Shown: positions 27,659-36,727, counted from the first letter of the stretch. The stretch: DNA of 64,000 nt from Nitrospira sp. (GCA_022842445.1 JALHPO010000009.1:1-64000); one strand, 5' to 3'. The notes: generated by a model not told the origin, from the letters alone. Program-made: numbers and translations.

Positions 27659-28012
27659 ATGATCACCTCCATCGCCTTCACGGTCTACCCGGTTTCGAAT
27701 ATGGAACGGGCGAGAGCGTTCTATGAACATGTGCTCGGCTTGCATATGAGCTACAACTATCGGGACGTCTGGGTGGAATACGAGATCGGGAGTTCCACGT
27801 TCGCCATCACGACGACGGACATGGGCCACACGCCTGGCGCAAAAGGGGCGGTGGCGGCGTTTGAGGTGTCTGATTTTGAGGCGTTTATCCACAAGATGAA
27901 GGAGAGGGCCGTGTCGTTTGTTGCGGAGGCATTCGACACGCCTGTCTGCCGAATGGCAGTCATCGAAGACCAGGACGGGAATCACATCACGATCCACAAA
28001 CGCCATGCGTGA
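27659..28012 (+). CDS. VOC-family (glyoxalase/bleomycin-resistance fold) protein
   Basis: The product has 117 residues. Paired beta-alpha-beta-beta-beta modules are visible: SIAFTVYPVSNMERARAFYE, VWVEYEIGSSTFAITTTD, then KGAVAAFEVSDFEAFIHKM and VIEDQDGNHITIHKRH. The C-terminal Asp-x-x-Gly-Asn-x-x-x-x-His pattern is typical. Members are metal-dependent lyases, dioxygenases or binding proteins; the substrate cannot be assigned. It is convergent with the SAM synthetase gene. Confidence 0.88.
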   Translation: MITSIAFTVYPVSNMERARAFYEHVLGLHMSYNYRDVWVEYEIGSSTFAITTTDMGHTPGAKGAVAAFEVSDFEAFIHKMKERAVSFVAEAFDTPVCRMAVIEDQDGNHITIHKRHA

Positions 28013-28017
28013 TGCCT

Positions 28018-29232
28018 TTAGCACACCCCATACAGGCCACGCGTCAATGCCTTGCAGAAAGACTTCATATGGCTGAAGGCCAGCTGGACTTCGCGCTGGA
28101 TCTGCGGGCGAACGGCCGCCAGCGTCGTCCCACTTGCCGGGATGACTTCGACGACTACGGCCTGCGGCGAGGAAATCGGACGGCCGATCTGACTCGTGAT
28201 CCAGACAGTGACATCTTGCAGTCCACGCACTTTTCTATGGATGTCCTCCGCCAACACCTGCGCCAGTACGTTGTAGATCTTCCCCACATGGGCCACGGGA
28301 TTTTTCCCAGGCGCAGCCTCGGCGCTGGCAGGCCGGCGGAGTGAGATGATTCCGCAGACGCGATTGCCCCGTCCGACCTCGCCGGAATCGCCCGCCTCAG
28401 CCGACGTGCCAAGCACCGTCAGGTAGGCACCGGCCTCACCCGCGCCACGTTGATCCAACACGTTCAAGAACAGGCGCGGAGAAAAGCGGTCCCCGACCTT
28501 TCGTGTCACGAAATCCGTCAGAACCCGTCCCACCGCCGTCTTTCGTTTGAAATACTCGGACTCGCTACGGATCAATGGAGCCAGAAACGGCATCGCCACG
28601 GTCACATCGAGATCTTTCTCGCGTCGTACCGCGAGGACCTTCACGTCTTCACCCGTGTCGGGAAATTCTTTCTTGAAGGCACGGCCGTTTAGAAATTGCT
28701 CGACTTGGAACACCAGCCGCTCCGTCGGTGTGAACGGGGCGTACCCCACCGTGGCGGAGGTGTCATTCGCCACGGCTTCCCGAGGCCGCTCGGATACGGA
28801 TCGAAGCTCCTCCGACGCGGGCTTCAGTTCCACCTGGCATTCCAGGTCTTTCAGCGGCTTGATGCGAGGCAGGTGCCGCTTGAACCATTTGTACGCTGCT
28901 CGCTCGGCGATCTCCTTCACCGGGAGAGGCTTGCCCTTCCATTCGAAGGTGGCTCGGTCGCCCATGACCAGACGCATCGGAGCCAGCACCGAACCTCCGC
29001 CAAATCGGCAGGCAACCTGACCCGCCACCAACATCCCCTTGTCGGCGTTGAAATGGAGGACGCGGCCGCAGGTCTTGAGGTACGCCTGTGCCAGTTGGAC
29101 GGCCACGGCCTCCATCACGGCGTCACAGATGGTGTCGGGATGGCCCAATCCCTTCCGCTCGACGATTTCGACGGCTTCCTGCGCCGGGGGGATCCGAGAG
29201 GATTCGAGAATCATGGGCTCGATCAGGCTCAT
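28018..29232 (-). CDS. mat: S-adenosylmethionine synthetase, archaeal type
   Basis: The product has 404 residues, the archaeal MAT length. Motifs are VEIVERKGLGHPDTICDAVM, HFNADKGMLVAGQVACRFGG and VNPIAHVGK-like KNPVAHVGKIYNVLAQVLAE. The enzyme makes SAM from methionine and ATP in the cytosol. This family is unrelated in primary sequence to bacterial MetK and occurs mainly in archaea and scattered bacteria. Neighbouring genes downstream encode SAM users (an AmrS-like radical SAM enzyme and a methyltransferase), which may be chance. Confidence 0.92.
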   Translation of the reverse strand: MSLIEPMILESSRIPPAQEAVEIVERKGLGHPDTICDAVMEAVAVQLAQAYLKTCGRVLHFNADKGMLVAGQVACRFGGGSVLAPMRLVMGDRATFEWKGKPLPVKEIAERAAYKWFKRHLPRIKPLKDLECQVELKPASEELRSVSERPREAVANDTSATVGYAPFTPTERLVFQVEQFLNGRAFKKEFPDTGEDVKVLAVRREKDLDVTVAMPFLAPLIRSESEYFKRKTAVGRVLTDFVTRKVGDRFSPRLFLNVLDQRGAGEAGAYLTVLGTSAEAGDSGEVGRGNRVCGIISLRRPASAEAAPGKNPVAHVGKIYNVLAQVLAEDIHRKVRGLQDVTVWITSQIGRPISSPQAVVVEVIPASGTTLAAVRPQIQREVQLAFSHMKSFCKALTRGLYGVC

Positions 29233-29237
29233 TCCTC

Positions 29238-29272
29238 ACCCCGCACGAACTGTCATGAATAATGCGGGCCGG
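29238..29272. repeat. Repeat family B, right-end fragment
   Basis: CGCACGAACTGTCATGAATAATGCGGG matches the right end of the full copies at 8900-9066 and 43887-44061. Only about 35 bases remain. As in the other copies it lies just past the stop codon of a minus-strand gene, here the AmrS-like gene. Confidence 0.65.
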
Positions 29273-29278
29273 TCGCAA

Positions 29279-30406
29279 TCAGCTTGCGATGGCCCAACGC
29301 CCGCTCACGAACTGCAAGCAATCAGGACACCGGCCGGCGCGCAGCCGGTTCTCCACCATCGCGAGTGCCCATCGCCGGATGACGACTGTCCCACAGCCGG
29401 GGCAGATCGTATTCTCGGCTCCTTCTTCTTGCGGCACATTTCCCAGATACACATAGCGTAGTCCCTCTTCTTGGCCGACCTCCCTGGCCCGCAGCAAGGA
29501 ACGGAGCGGCGTTTCCTGCCAGTGCATCATCTTGTAGGCGGGGAGGAAGCGGCTGACATGCCAGGGCACATCCTCGCCCAGCTCAGTCTTGATAAAGCGC
29601 GCCATGTCCCTCAACTCGCCAACCTCGTCGTTCAAGCCGGGAATCAACAACGTGGTGAGTTCGATCCAGACGCCGAGCTTCTTGTATTCCCGAATGGCCG
29701 CCAAGACCGGCTCCAGCCTGGCTCCGCACAACTTCTTGTAGTAGCTGTCGCGGAAGGATTTGAGATCGATGTTTGCCGCGCTGAGGTACGGCGCGATCTC
29801 CCGCAGGGGGTCGAGCGAGATGAACCCGTTCGTCACGAAGATGTTGCCTAACCCAGCCGCCGCTGCCGACCGCGCGGTCGCGAGAGCCAGCTCATAGAAG
29901 ATCGTCGGTTCCGTATAGGTATAGGCGATGCTGCTGCACCCTGTCTGCTCGGCCTTCGCTGCCAGCTCGGAGGGAGCCACAGGCGTTCCGATCCCCCAGC
30001 GCGCCTCCGGCGGCTCGGTTTCGGCGCACCACTCGCCAGCTGGATGGTCACCGATCGCGGAAGCCGCCTCCTCGCCGCGGTTCACCAACTCCTTGAGCTT
30101 CGGCCATTGAGAGATGGTCCAGTTCTGGCAAAACCGGCAGCGCAAATTGCAGCCGACTGTCGCAATGGAGTAGGTCGTGCTGCCGGGAAGGAAATGAAAC
30201 AACGGCTTCTTTTCGATCGGATCGATCTCTGCCGAGACGATACGGTTTGCCACACGCGTGAAAAGGCGGCCGTCGTGATTGATTCGAACCCCGCAGGCTC
30301 CTCGGCGATCCGGTGCGATCATGCAGTCATGTGGACAGAGCGTGCATCGGACGAAGCGGTCCGGCATGGCTTCGTAATACAGCGCTGCCTGGAGGTCGAT
30401 CGGCAT
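29279..30406 (-). CDS. amrS: AmrS-like radical SAM protein
   Basis: The product has 375 residues. It has an N-terminal Cys set (CTLCPHDCMIAPDRRGACGV), the radical SAM cluster CNLRCRFC, and a C-terminal zinc-like region (TICPGCGTVVIRR). This layout is that of the AmmeMemoRadiSam system radical SAM enzyme. AMMECR1 and Memo partner genes are not adjacent, so it may act with unlinked partners. Its substrate is not established from sequence. The start is the ATG at 30406; the open frame continues upstream without protein-like sequence. Confidence 0.88.
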   Translation of the reverse strand: MPIDLQAALYYEAMPDRFVRCTLCPHDCMIAPDRRGACGVRINHDGRLFTRVANRIVSAEIDPIEKKPLFHFLPGSTTYSIATVGCNLRCRFCQNWTISQWPKLKELVNRGEEAASAIGDHPAGEWCAETEPPEARWGIGTPVAPSELAAKAEQTGCSSIAYTYTEPTIFYELALATARSAAAAGLGNIFVTNGFISLDPLREIAPYLSAANIDLKSFRDSYYKKLCGARLEPVLAAIREYKKLGVWIELTTLLIPGLNDEVGELRDMARFIKTELGEDVPWHVSRFLPAYKMMHWQETPLRSLLRAREVGQEEGLRYVYLGNVPQEEGAENTICPGCGTVVIRRWALAMVENRLRAGRCPDCLQFVSGRWAIAS

Positions 30407-30684
30407 CGAAATCCCTCGGATGTGTGTCGTAAGGAGCGAGCAAGGGCGGTGCCATTCGCCGGTATAAGAAAAAGCCAAGCCTCCCCGATAGGTTGGAGCG
30501 CCGGAGCAGGTGGAATGGATCAAGTCATAGGGATAAGTTGCTACAACAGTGAGCTTCCCGCTGTAGTGTAACGCGACAGCCCGATCGACTCGACTTAGCC
30601 ACCGGCGTTTGTTCTCGTTCGTCATCCCATGGCATTGTGATTGCTCTTTCAACCAACTGTCTTGAGAGGATCGGCAGGGTTTCC

Positions 30685-31440
30685 ATGAGGTCGCTTCGTC
30701 ACAGTTCGCGGTGCTTCATCCTTCTATGCGCCGCCACCATCAGTCTGCCTGTCTGGGTCTCCTCCTGTAATGGAGGCCAAGGACCGGATGCTTCACCCAT
30801 GAAATCAAACCGCCAGGCCGAGCGCAACCGGATGGTCGATCAGTACGTTGTTCCGCACGGCGTTCAAGACCCTGCTGTGATTGCGGCGATGAGGCATGTG
30901 CCGCGCCATCGCTTCGTACCGGGCGCGTACTCCCTGTTTGCGTACGTTGATGGACCCCTCCCCATAGGCCACGGCCAGACCATTTCACAACCCTCGCTGG
31001 TTGCCGAAATGACGGAACAACTGAAACTCAAGAAAACGGACAAGGTGCTGGAGATCGGAACCGGCTCCGGCTACCAGGCCGCCATCCTCGCCGAGTTGGT
31101 TGACAAGGTTCTCTCCGTGGAAATCGTGGAACCGCTCGCCAGCCAGGCGGAGCAGACGTTGGGTGAACTGGGTTACACGAACGTCCGGGTACGGGCCGGC
31201 GATGGCTACCAAGGTTGGCCCGAGGAAGCGCCGTTCGATGCCATCATCGTCACAGCCGCGCCGGACCATGTCCCGCAGCCATTGCTCGATCAATTGGCCG
31301 TCGGCGGACGACTGATTCTGCCGGTTGGTCGAGACATCCAGACTCTGCAACTCCATCGCCGGACGGAAACCGGCTATGAACGCAGGACCATCACACTTGT
31401 CCGGTTTGTTCCGCTCGTCCGTCCGGGAGACAACAAGTAG
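30685..31440 (+). CDS. pcm: Exported protein-L-isoaspartate O-methyltransferase
   Basis: The product has 251 residues. The methyltransferase core is typical of PIMT: MVDQYVVPHGVQDPAVIAAM, PIGHGQTISQPSLVAEMTEQ, VLEIGTGSGYQAAILAEL and a C-terminal RFVPLV. It methylates isoaspartyl residues so that they can revert to aspartate. Unusually, the N-terminus carries a hydrophobic segment ending in a lipobox-like VSSC (FILLCAATISLPVWVSSC), so the enzyme may be a periplasmic lipoprotein. How it would obtain SAM there is unclear; a start at MVDQYVV would give a cytosolic enzyme. Confidence 0.88.
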   Translation: MRSLRHSSRCFILLCAATISLPVWVSSCNGGQGPDASPMKSNRQAERNRMVDQYVVPHGVQDPAVIAAMRHVPRHRFVPGAYSLFAYVDGPLPIGHGQTISQPSLVAEMTEQLKLKKTDKVLEIGTGSGYQAAILAELVDKVLSVEIVEPLASQAEQTLGELGYTNVRVRAGDGYQGWPEEAPFDAIIVTAAPDHVPQPLLDQLAVGGRLILPVGRDIQTLQLHRRTETGYERRTITLVRFVPLVRPGDNK

Positions 31441-31455
31441 GGAGAGGCAACGCGG

Positions 31456-32808
31456 ATGGAAAGGACCGGTCAAGATCCGTCTGTGCTTCCCCGTCGGATC
31501 GGCTGGTTCACCGCCGGCTGTGTGCTGGTCAGCAATGTCGTGGGCAGCGGCATCTTTACCACGACCGGATTCATGGCGCGCGACCTCGGCGATCCGGGCC
31601 TGATCCTATCCGTGTGGCTGGTGGGGGGATTGATCGCGCTGGCAGGCGCACTCTCTTACAGTGAGCTGGGAGCAGCGCTTCCGGTCGCCGGCGGAGAGTA
31701 TGTGTATCTCCGTCGCGCCTATGGGCCCTTCATCGGGTTTCTGAGCGGATGGACGTCATTTGCTGTCGGCTTCAGTGCGGCTATCGCGGCAGGAGCCATG
31801 AGTTTCGCCGCCTACGTAAATCAACTCCTCCCGTTTGATGGCGAGCGAGGCCCGCTCTCGACCGTCATCGCGCTCGCCCTCCTATGGTCCATCACGGCCA
31901 TTCACCTTGCCGGTATGGGAGCAGGGGGATTTCTCCAACGGACGCTGACAGTCCTGAACATGGGTGCCATCCTCTCATTGATCGCAGCGGGTATCATGGG
32001 AGGACAAGGCGACTGGGCACATCTCAGCTTTTCCGATGCGCAGACTTCCCCGAGCATCGGACTGTCCATTGTGTCATTGATCTTTGCCCTCTACGCCTAT
32101 TCGGGGTGGAATGCAGCGGTCTACTTGGCCGGAGAGGTCATTGAGCCTGCTCGCACCATTCCGCGGGCTTTGATCAGCGGCACGCTCTTTGTGATAGGTC
32201 TCTATCTCGCGCTGAACATCTTCTACTTCTACGCGTTGCCGGTCACGGACTTGGCTCAGCCTCCACTCTTACCTGTCGCGAGCAAAGTGTCAGTGGCACT
32301 GCTGGGCGCGGACGCCGCTCGCTTCGTGACCATGATCCTTTGTCTATTGATCACAGGCACCATGAGCGCCATGGTGTGGGCCGGACCACGTGTATATTAC
32401 GCGATGGCGAAGGACGGGCTCATTCCGGCGTACTTTTCCCGAACATCCGGCGCACGAAGCACACCCATCAACGCCACGCTACTCCAGAGCCTCTGGGCTT
32501 CGGTCCTGATCGTATCCGGGAGCTTCGAGCAGCTGGTGATCTACAGCGGGACCGTGCTCACAATCTTCAGCGGCCTCGCGGTGGGGGCAGTCCTGGTCTT
32601 GCGTCACAAAGTACCTGACCTTCCCCGCCCCTACCGCACGCCGTTCTATCCCTTCGTTCCTGGGTTCTTCATTCTCATGTCGATGGTGATCATCTGGAAC
32701 GCAGTTTCTGAGCGACCATTGGAAGCGGGCTTGGGAATTGCAACGGTCTTAGCGGGAACGCCGCTGTATCTGCTGTGGCGAAGACTGAGTATCGGCAGCC
32801 ATTCGTAA
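31456..32808 (+). CDS. APC-superfamily amino acid permease
   Basis: The product has 450 residues and about 12 membrane helices. The first helix carries the APC substrate motif NVVGSGIFTTTGFMA; other family blocks are YSELGAALPVAGGEYVYL, FALYAYSGWNAAVYLAGEV and GPRVYYAMAKDGLIP. It imports or exchanges amino acids across the inner membrane; the substrate is unknown. It starts 15 bases after the isoaspartyl methyltransferase gene and is probably in the same transcript. Confidence 0.92.
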   Translation: MERTGQDPSVLPRRIGWFTAGCVLVSNVVGSGIFTTTGFMARDLGDPGLILSVWLVGGLIALAGALSYSELGAALPVAGGEYVYLRRAYGPFIGFLSGWTSFAVGFSAAIAAGAMSFAAYVNQLLPFDGERGPLSTVIALALLWSITAIHLAGMGAGGFLQRTLTVLNMGAILSLIAAGIMGGQGDWAHLSFSDAQTSPSIGLSIVSLIFALYAYSGWNAAVYLAGEVIEPARTIPRALISGTLFVIGLYLALNIFYFYALPVTDLAQPPLLPVASKVSVALLGADAARFVTMILCLLITGTMSAMVWAGPRVYYAMAKDGLIPAYFSRTSGARSTPINATLLQSLWASVLIVSGSFEQLVIYSGTVLTIFSGLAVGAVLVLRHKVPDLPRPYRTPFYPFVPGFFILMSMVIIWNAVSERPLEAGLGIATVLAGTPLYLLWRRLSIGSHS

Positions 32809-32898
32809 AGCGAGGTGGCAGTCAAGGTTGAGCAGCATATGGTGCTTGACCGATTGGCTGCCGGTGCATAGAGGGTGCAGGTAACCAGGGGGAATGCG

Positions 32899-33156
32899 AT
32901 GCCACTCAAGAAGAAGACTCCGGGCCCGATGGGACGACGTAGACCCCGCGGGCGCGCGACGAAGGCTCCGGCGAAGAACACGACGGAATCCGGACTCAGC
33001 CTCCGGTTGGACGAGTTGACGGAGCGGATCGATATTGTGCTGCCGGAGGTGACGGCGCGGGTTGCGGCATTGGAACATCTCCTGCTGGAGCTGAACCTGT
33101 GCACGCGCGACGACCTGCGCCGCGCGCGGCAATTCGTGCGCGAACAGGAGGCGTAA
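32899..33156 (+). CDS. Small basic/helical protein, unknown
   Basis: The product has 85 residues: a Lys/Arg/Pro-rich N-terminal tail (MPLKKKTPGPMGRRRPRGRA) followed by a helical, probably coiled-coil segment (RLDELTERIDIVLPEVTARV and LEHLLLELNLCTRDDLRRA). The basic tail suggests nucleic acid binding, but this is inference. The ATG follows AGGGGGAATGCG. No family recognised. Confidence 0.55.
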   Translation: MPLKKKTPGPMGRRRPRGRATKAPAKNTTESGLSLRLDELTERIDIVLPEVTARVAALEHLLLELNLCTRDDLRRARQFVREQEA

Positions 33157-33349
33157 GGGGCCGCGAGCGATTGGGGGCCTGAAGGGCTCGATGACTGCAC
33201 GTCGGCAGGAGGTGGGGGCAAGGGGAAGCCCTTGGCCTGCGCTCAGGGTCTCGACTGGCGGCGAGATAAGTGCTGGGTGCCGTCAGAGCATTCTGATGTG
33301 TCTTGTGACACCGCGTACGCTTCATGCGTGAATGAAAGGACCTGCGTCG

Positions 33350-33664
33350 ATGAAATTACAACCATTGCACGATTGGGTATTGATCAGGACTGGTAAACGG
33401 AGCGAGAAGAGCGCCGGAGGCATTATTATTCCGGACAGCGCGCAAGAAAAGCCGGAGGAAGGAGAGGTCCTCGCCGTGGGGGCTGGTTGCTTCGTCGAGG
33501 ACAAGGATTCGAAGGAAAAGGTCAAGAAGAAAACCTTTGTGAAGACCACCCTCAAGCAGGGCGAGCATATCCTGTACGATAAACACGCGGCCAGAGAAGT
33601 GGAAGGAGACGATGAAGCGTTGGTGCTTGTTCGTGAAGAGGATGTCTTGGGCTATCTTCCGTAA
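33350..33664 (+). CDS. groS: GroES-type co-chaperonin, divergent orphan
   Basis: The product has 104 residues. The Cpn10 fold is clear: MKLQPLHDWVLIRTGKRSEK, the mobile-loop sequence SAGGIIIPDSAQEKPEEGEV and a C-terminal VREEDVLGYL. The middle carries an unusually charged insertion (EDKDSKEKVKKKTFVKTTLK) in place of the usual dome segment. Classical groES sits directly before groEL; no groEL follows here. It may cap a GroEL encoded elsewhere as a specialised second co-chaperonin. Other stress chaperone genes lie in the same window. Confidence 0.85.
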   Translation: MKLQPLHDWVLIRTGKRSEKSAGGIIIPDSAQEKPEEGEVLAVGAGCFVEDKDSKEKVKKKTFVKTTLKQGEHILYDKHAAREVEGDDEALVLVREEDVLGYLP

Positions 33665-33866
33665 TTGGCATGTTTTACAGAAGGACGAAGGCACTCACAT
33701 CGGGGCCTGACTTCACCTCAGGACATCTGACGCTGACCCTGATGTCTGCCTCGTCGTTTGAGCAAGGCAAGCGGTGTTAGAAAGTAGCCGAACACAATAG
33801 CATGGCAGGAAGACCACCCTATCAAGGACCGGCTGGCCAATGGCACAACGGTCCAGGAGCGCGATC

Positions 33867-34178
33867 ATGAAGTTGCTGCACATTGTCTGTGGGGAGAAAC
33901 TTGAGGAGGAGATCCTCGCTCTGTTTCAGAACCTGGGGATCAAGGGCTATACGATGATCAAGGGTGTGGGAGGCAGTGGTCAGACCGGGACGGTCTCCGG
34001 AACCGGTGGCTCGATCGATCGCAATACGCTGTTCATGGTCGCGCTCGAAGATGATCACATTCACATGACACAGGTGCTGAACGCCGTGAAAGAGATCCAT
34101 GCCAAGCATGTGCGCGGGTACCGAGGCCTGGAAATCCCGCTCAAAGTCTTTTTGCAACCCTGCGAAGTCATCCTGTAA
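33867..34178 (+). CDS. PII-like signalling protein
   Basis: The product has 103 residues and a ferredoxin-like beta-alpha-beta repeat: MKLLHIVCGEKLEEEILAL, a Gly/Thr-rich loop in the T-loop position (GVGGSGQTGTVSGTGGSIDR), and FMVALEDDHIHMTQVLNAV. This resembles PII-NG/DUF3240-type small trimeric proteins that bind metabolites or nucleotides and regulate transporters. No transporter is adjacent apart from the APC permease 1 kb upstream. The ATG at 33867 was preferred to one nine codons upstream. Confidence 0.6.
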   Translation: MKLLHIVCGEKLEEEILALFQNLGIKGYTMIKGVGGSGQTGTVSGTGGSIDRNTLFMVALEDDHIHMTQVLNAVKEIHAKHVRGYRGLEIPLKVFLQPCEVIL

Positions 34179-34471
34179 CGAGGGGAGGCTCGAATCCTTG
34201 GCCGGCGCGGGCATGCCGAAGTGGAGTGGAAGCCCGCCGCCAGACCATCCACATAGCGCGCTTCTGAAACTCTGAATACTCAATTAATCGCAATAGCTTG
34301 ATAGAGCGAAGGTTTCCCTGTTTGCCGTTTGCCAGCAAGGGTTTGAATGGCCAAACAATGACGCTCAACCACTTTCTCTCACCGCGCACCATAGACCCGT
34401 CAGTCACTAGTCAGGCCAGGCCCCAGCTCGCTGTTAACCCCTGTCGGCGGAAGACACGGCAGATTGTACTG

Positions 34472-35809
34472 TCAGCTTTCAGGAGCATAGACGGCGTAAC
34501 CGCGGGGTGGAGCCCAGAATTGCCCCCACCCATCCGCCTGCGTCCATTGATCGGCAGGCCGGCTCAGATCGCTTCCACTCCACCAGGCAACCGGTGAGAA
34601 TCGGATGTTGCGCCACTGGGTTGGGACCCAGGCGCCGTTCCATCGGTCGCCGCGATTGTTGAGGACAAACAGAAGTCCGCGCTTCTCGCCGTCACCGCGC
34701 CGTTGCATGATATAGAAGTCATCGTCCGCTCGTAGGACCTCCGTGCCGCCGCCCGCGTGGGTCTCATGGACCTGCACGAGTGCCGCAATTCCGTGAGGCG
34801 TTCCCTCCTTGCCGAGCTGCCAGTTGTAATAATCTTTCCAGAAAACGCAGGGATAGCCTTCGTGCGTGAGGATGTAGGCGTAGGCGAGCAACTTGTCCCG
34901 GATGATCGGCTTCTCACCATCACGCGTATCATGGTTCTCCACGAACGTGACTGCGCCCAGCGGTTGTTTTTGGACGACCGTCTCCCAGGTGGCAAGGTTC
35001 CGCAGGCTAAAGCCGTAGACATCGCACAGGGCCTTGAGCATGTTCCGTAACGGAAAGTCGAAGGCGTCGACGGGGTTGTCGTTCCACGCGTTGGTTTCGG
35101 TGATCCAGTTGTCGATGGTGCGCGCGCTGTCCCAGTCCTCGCCCACGCCGTACGGTTTGAACGGCTGGCCGTTGCGGAGGTAGCGGTACTCTTGGATCGC
35201 GGTGACGATCCAGGTTCCGTAGCCCTTGACGAAATCATAGCGAAACCCATCGAAGCCGATCTCCTCGACGAGCCAACGGGCGACCTTCAAGATCTCGCCG
35301 AAGACATAGGGATTACGGTGCGACAAATCCGGCATGTCCCCGAAGGTCCCGTCATCCCAGGTTTCGTACGGGCAGGGGTGGAAGCATTCCCAATTGCGGG
35401 TGAACTTCCCGCTCTTCGGCTCGAACTTGGTCCAGCGCGACAGGCCGGTGATCGGGTTGACCTCCTCGCCGTCCGCTCCACCGTTGTGGTTGATGACCAT
35501 GTCGGCGACGACACTCAGACCATGGCCATGTGCGGACTCGATCAGATCCCCCAGCTCCTGTCGGGATCCGAACCAGGTCTTGACCGAACCTTTTTGATCG
35601 AACTCTCCGAGATCATAGTAGTCGTAGGGATCGTATCCCATGGAGGCGCCGCCGATGTTGGCGGTCTTGTGGACTGGAGGCAGCCACAGAGCGGTGAAGC
35701 CGACGTGCGCCAGGGATGGTACGCGGTCGCGCACGAATGGCCACCAGGCGAACTCGCAGCCGTCAACCCGGGGACAATCCCAGTGGAAGGCTTGCATCAT
35801 CACACCCAT
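34472..35809 (-). CDS. GH13 alpha-amylase, cytoplasmic
   Basis: The product has 445 residues and no signal peptide. The four GH13 regions are present: I in VVADMVINHNGG, II with the nucleophile Asp in GFDGFRYDFVKGYG, III with the acid/base Glu in YGVGEDWDSA, and IV in FVENHDTRDGE. The C-terminal beta domain ends AWWSGSDL with FWAPPRGYAVYAP. It hydrolyses alpha-1,4-glucans, probably intracellular glycogen. The ATG follows AGGAGGAATGT. Repeat family C lies about 105 bases upstream of the start. Confidence 0.92.
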   Translation of the reverse strand: MGVMMQAFHWDCPRVDGCEFAWWPFVRDRVPSLAHVGFTALWLPPVHKTANIGGASMGYDPYDYYDLGEFDQKGSVKTWFGSRQELGDLIESAHGHGLSVVADMVINHNGGADGEEVNPITGLSRWTKFEPKSGKFTRNWECFHPCPYETWDDGTFGDMPDLSHRNPYVFGEILKVARWLVEEIGFDGFRYDFVKGYGTWIVTAIQEYRYLRNGQPFKPYGVGEDWDSARTIDNWITETNAWNDNPVDAFDFPLRNMLKALCDVYGFSLRNLATWETVVQKQPLGAVTFVENHDTRDGEKPIIRDKLLAYAYILTHEGYPCVFWKDYYNWQLGKEGTPHGIAALVQVHETHAGGGTEVLRADDDFYIMQRRGDGEKRGLLFVLNNRGDRWNGAWVPTQWRNIRFSPVAWWSGSDLSRPADQWTQADGWGQFWAPPRGYAVYAPES

Positions 35810-35913
35810 ACATTCCTCCTTCCTCGCCAGGGGGCACGGCCGGTTTTGCCGACAATAACTTCTTATCTCCGGGCTCAAGAGGGCTTTTCATTTCCACAGT
35901 CAGCAGGAGGGAA

Positions 35914-36077
35914 GCATTCATAATGCCAGATATGGTTGAGAGAGGAGGCCGGTCCAGCATGAATGCAATTACAACTGGTTAGACTCACACTCCGATAGAA
36001 ATAGATACGGAGAGGAAGGTAGACGGCTGAGGTATTTTACGCCGTGGGGATCTTCGCCATTGTCGCCAATCGCCTCA
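35914..36077. repeat. Interspersed repeat family C, copy 1
   Basis: It aligns with 38754-38911: GCATTCA-ATGCCAG-ATGG, AGC-ATGA-GCAAT, ACGGCTG, then ATTTTACGCCG and GCCATTGTCGCCAATCGCC. Both copies lie upstream of minus-strand genes (amylase and DksA-like). No conserved open frame. Confidence 0.75.
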
Positions 36078-36089
36078 GGGAGGCACCGT

Positions 36090-36410
36090 TCATCCCTTCT
36101 TCCCCGGATCAATGTGCTTCGTCCATTCATCCATTGTCGTAACTGGATGAATTGAACCGGTTTGGGTCGGGGCCAAGGGCTCGAAAAACTCCAACAGGGA
36201 TTGATAGTCTTTGGCCTGTACCGTGATGTAGTAGGTGTGTTCCGTGACGGCGACATAGGCACTCAGGATCTTCACTCCTTTCTTGGCGGCGAGATCCCGT
36301 TTGGCCCAGAATTCATTGAGCATGGTCGCTCCGTCCTTACTCCTTCCCGGGCAATTCTCTGGTGTGTGAGTCCAGTGCGCTACAAACAACATCCCGTCGC
36401 CGTCATTCAT
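36090..36410 (-). CDS. Small conserved hypothetical protein (DUF3303-like)
   Basis: The product has 106 residues and no signal peptide. It begins MNDGDGMLFVAHWTHTPENC and contains KKGVKILSAYVAVTEHTYYI and AKDYQSLLEFFEPLAPTQTG. The pattern resembles small alpha/beta-barrel-type proteins of the DUF3303 group, which compare effort or tally values in an unknown role; the assignment is tentative. The stop codon lies 13 bases from repeat C. Confidence 0.6.
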   Translation of the reverse strand: MNDGDGMLFVAHWTHTPENCPGRSKDGATMLNEFWAKRDLAAKKGVKILSAYVAVTEHTYYITVQAKDYQSLLEFFEPLAPTQTGSIHPVTTMDEWTKHIDPGKKG

Positions 36411-36493
36411 CTGTGCACCTCCGTTGTTGAGAATAGGTGTCTCCCCTTCAATTCGACAGCAAGCCCTGTGCCTTCGTGCAATCGGCAGTAATC

Positions 36494-36727
36494 ATGAACG
36501 ACTACCAGGCGCGCATCTTCACCAAAGAGAGGCACATACGTGCCCTAACCGCACACTACTCTTGCTCTCGCGAAACTATCGAACGGGTGTTGACCTCCCT
36601 TGGCCGAGAGGAGTTGAGCAGGATGATTGCGGACCAGGAAATGACTGAAGTGAGCTGTGAGTGCTGCGGCCGGCGGTATCCCTTCAGCCGCGACGAGCTG
36701 GCGCGTCTGAGGGAGGAGAGCGGCTGA
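36494..36727 (+). CDS. Stand-alone Hsp33 redox-switch domain
   Basis: The product has 77 residues. It aligns with the C-terminal zinc/redox-switch domain of Hsp33 (HslO): HYSCSRETIERVLTSLGREE corresponds to the CxCSRER helix and EVSCECCGRRYPFSRDELA to the CxxCGxxYxF end. The chaperone body of about 220 residues is absent. The first of the four zinc cysteines is replaced by Tyr (HYSCS), while an extra Cys appears in CECC. It may be a small redox-sensing zinc protein or a stabilised gene remnant. The ribosome-binding site is weak. No hslO body is detectable upstream. Confidence 0.65.
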   Translation: MNDYQARIFTKERHIRALTAHYSCSRETIERVLTSLGREELSRMIADQEMTEVSCECCGRRYPFSRDELARLREESG

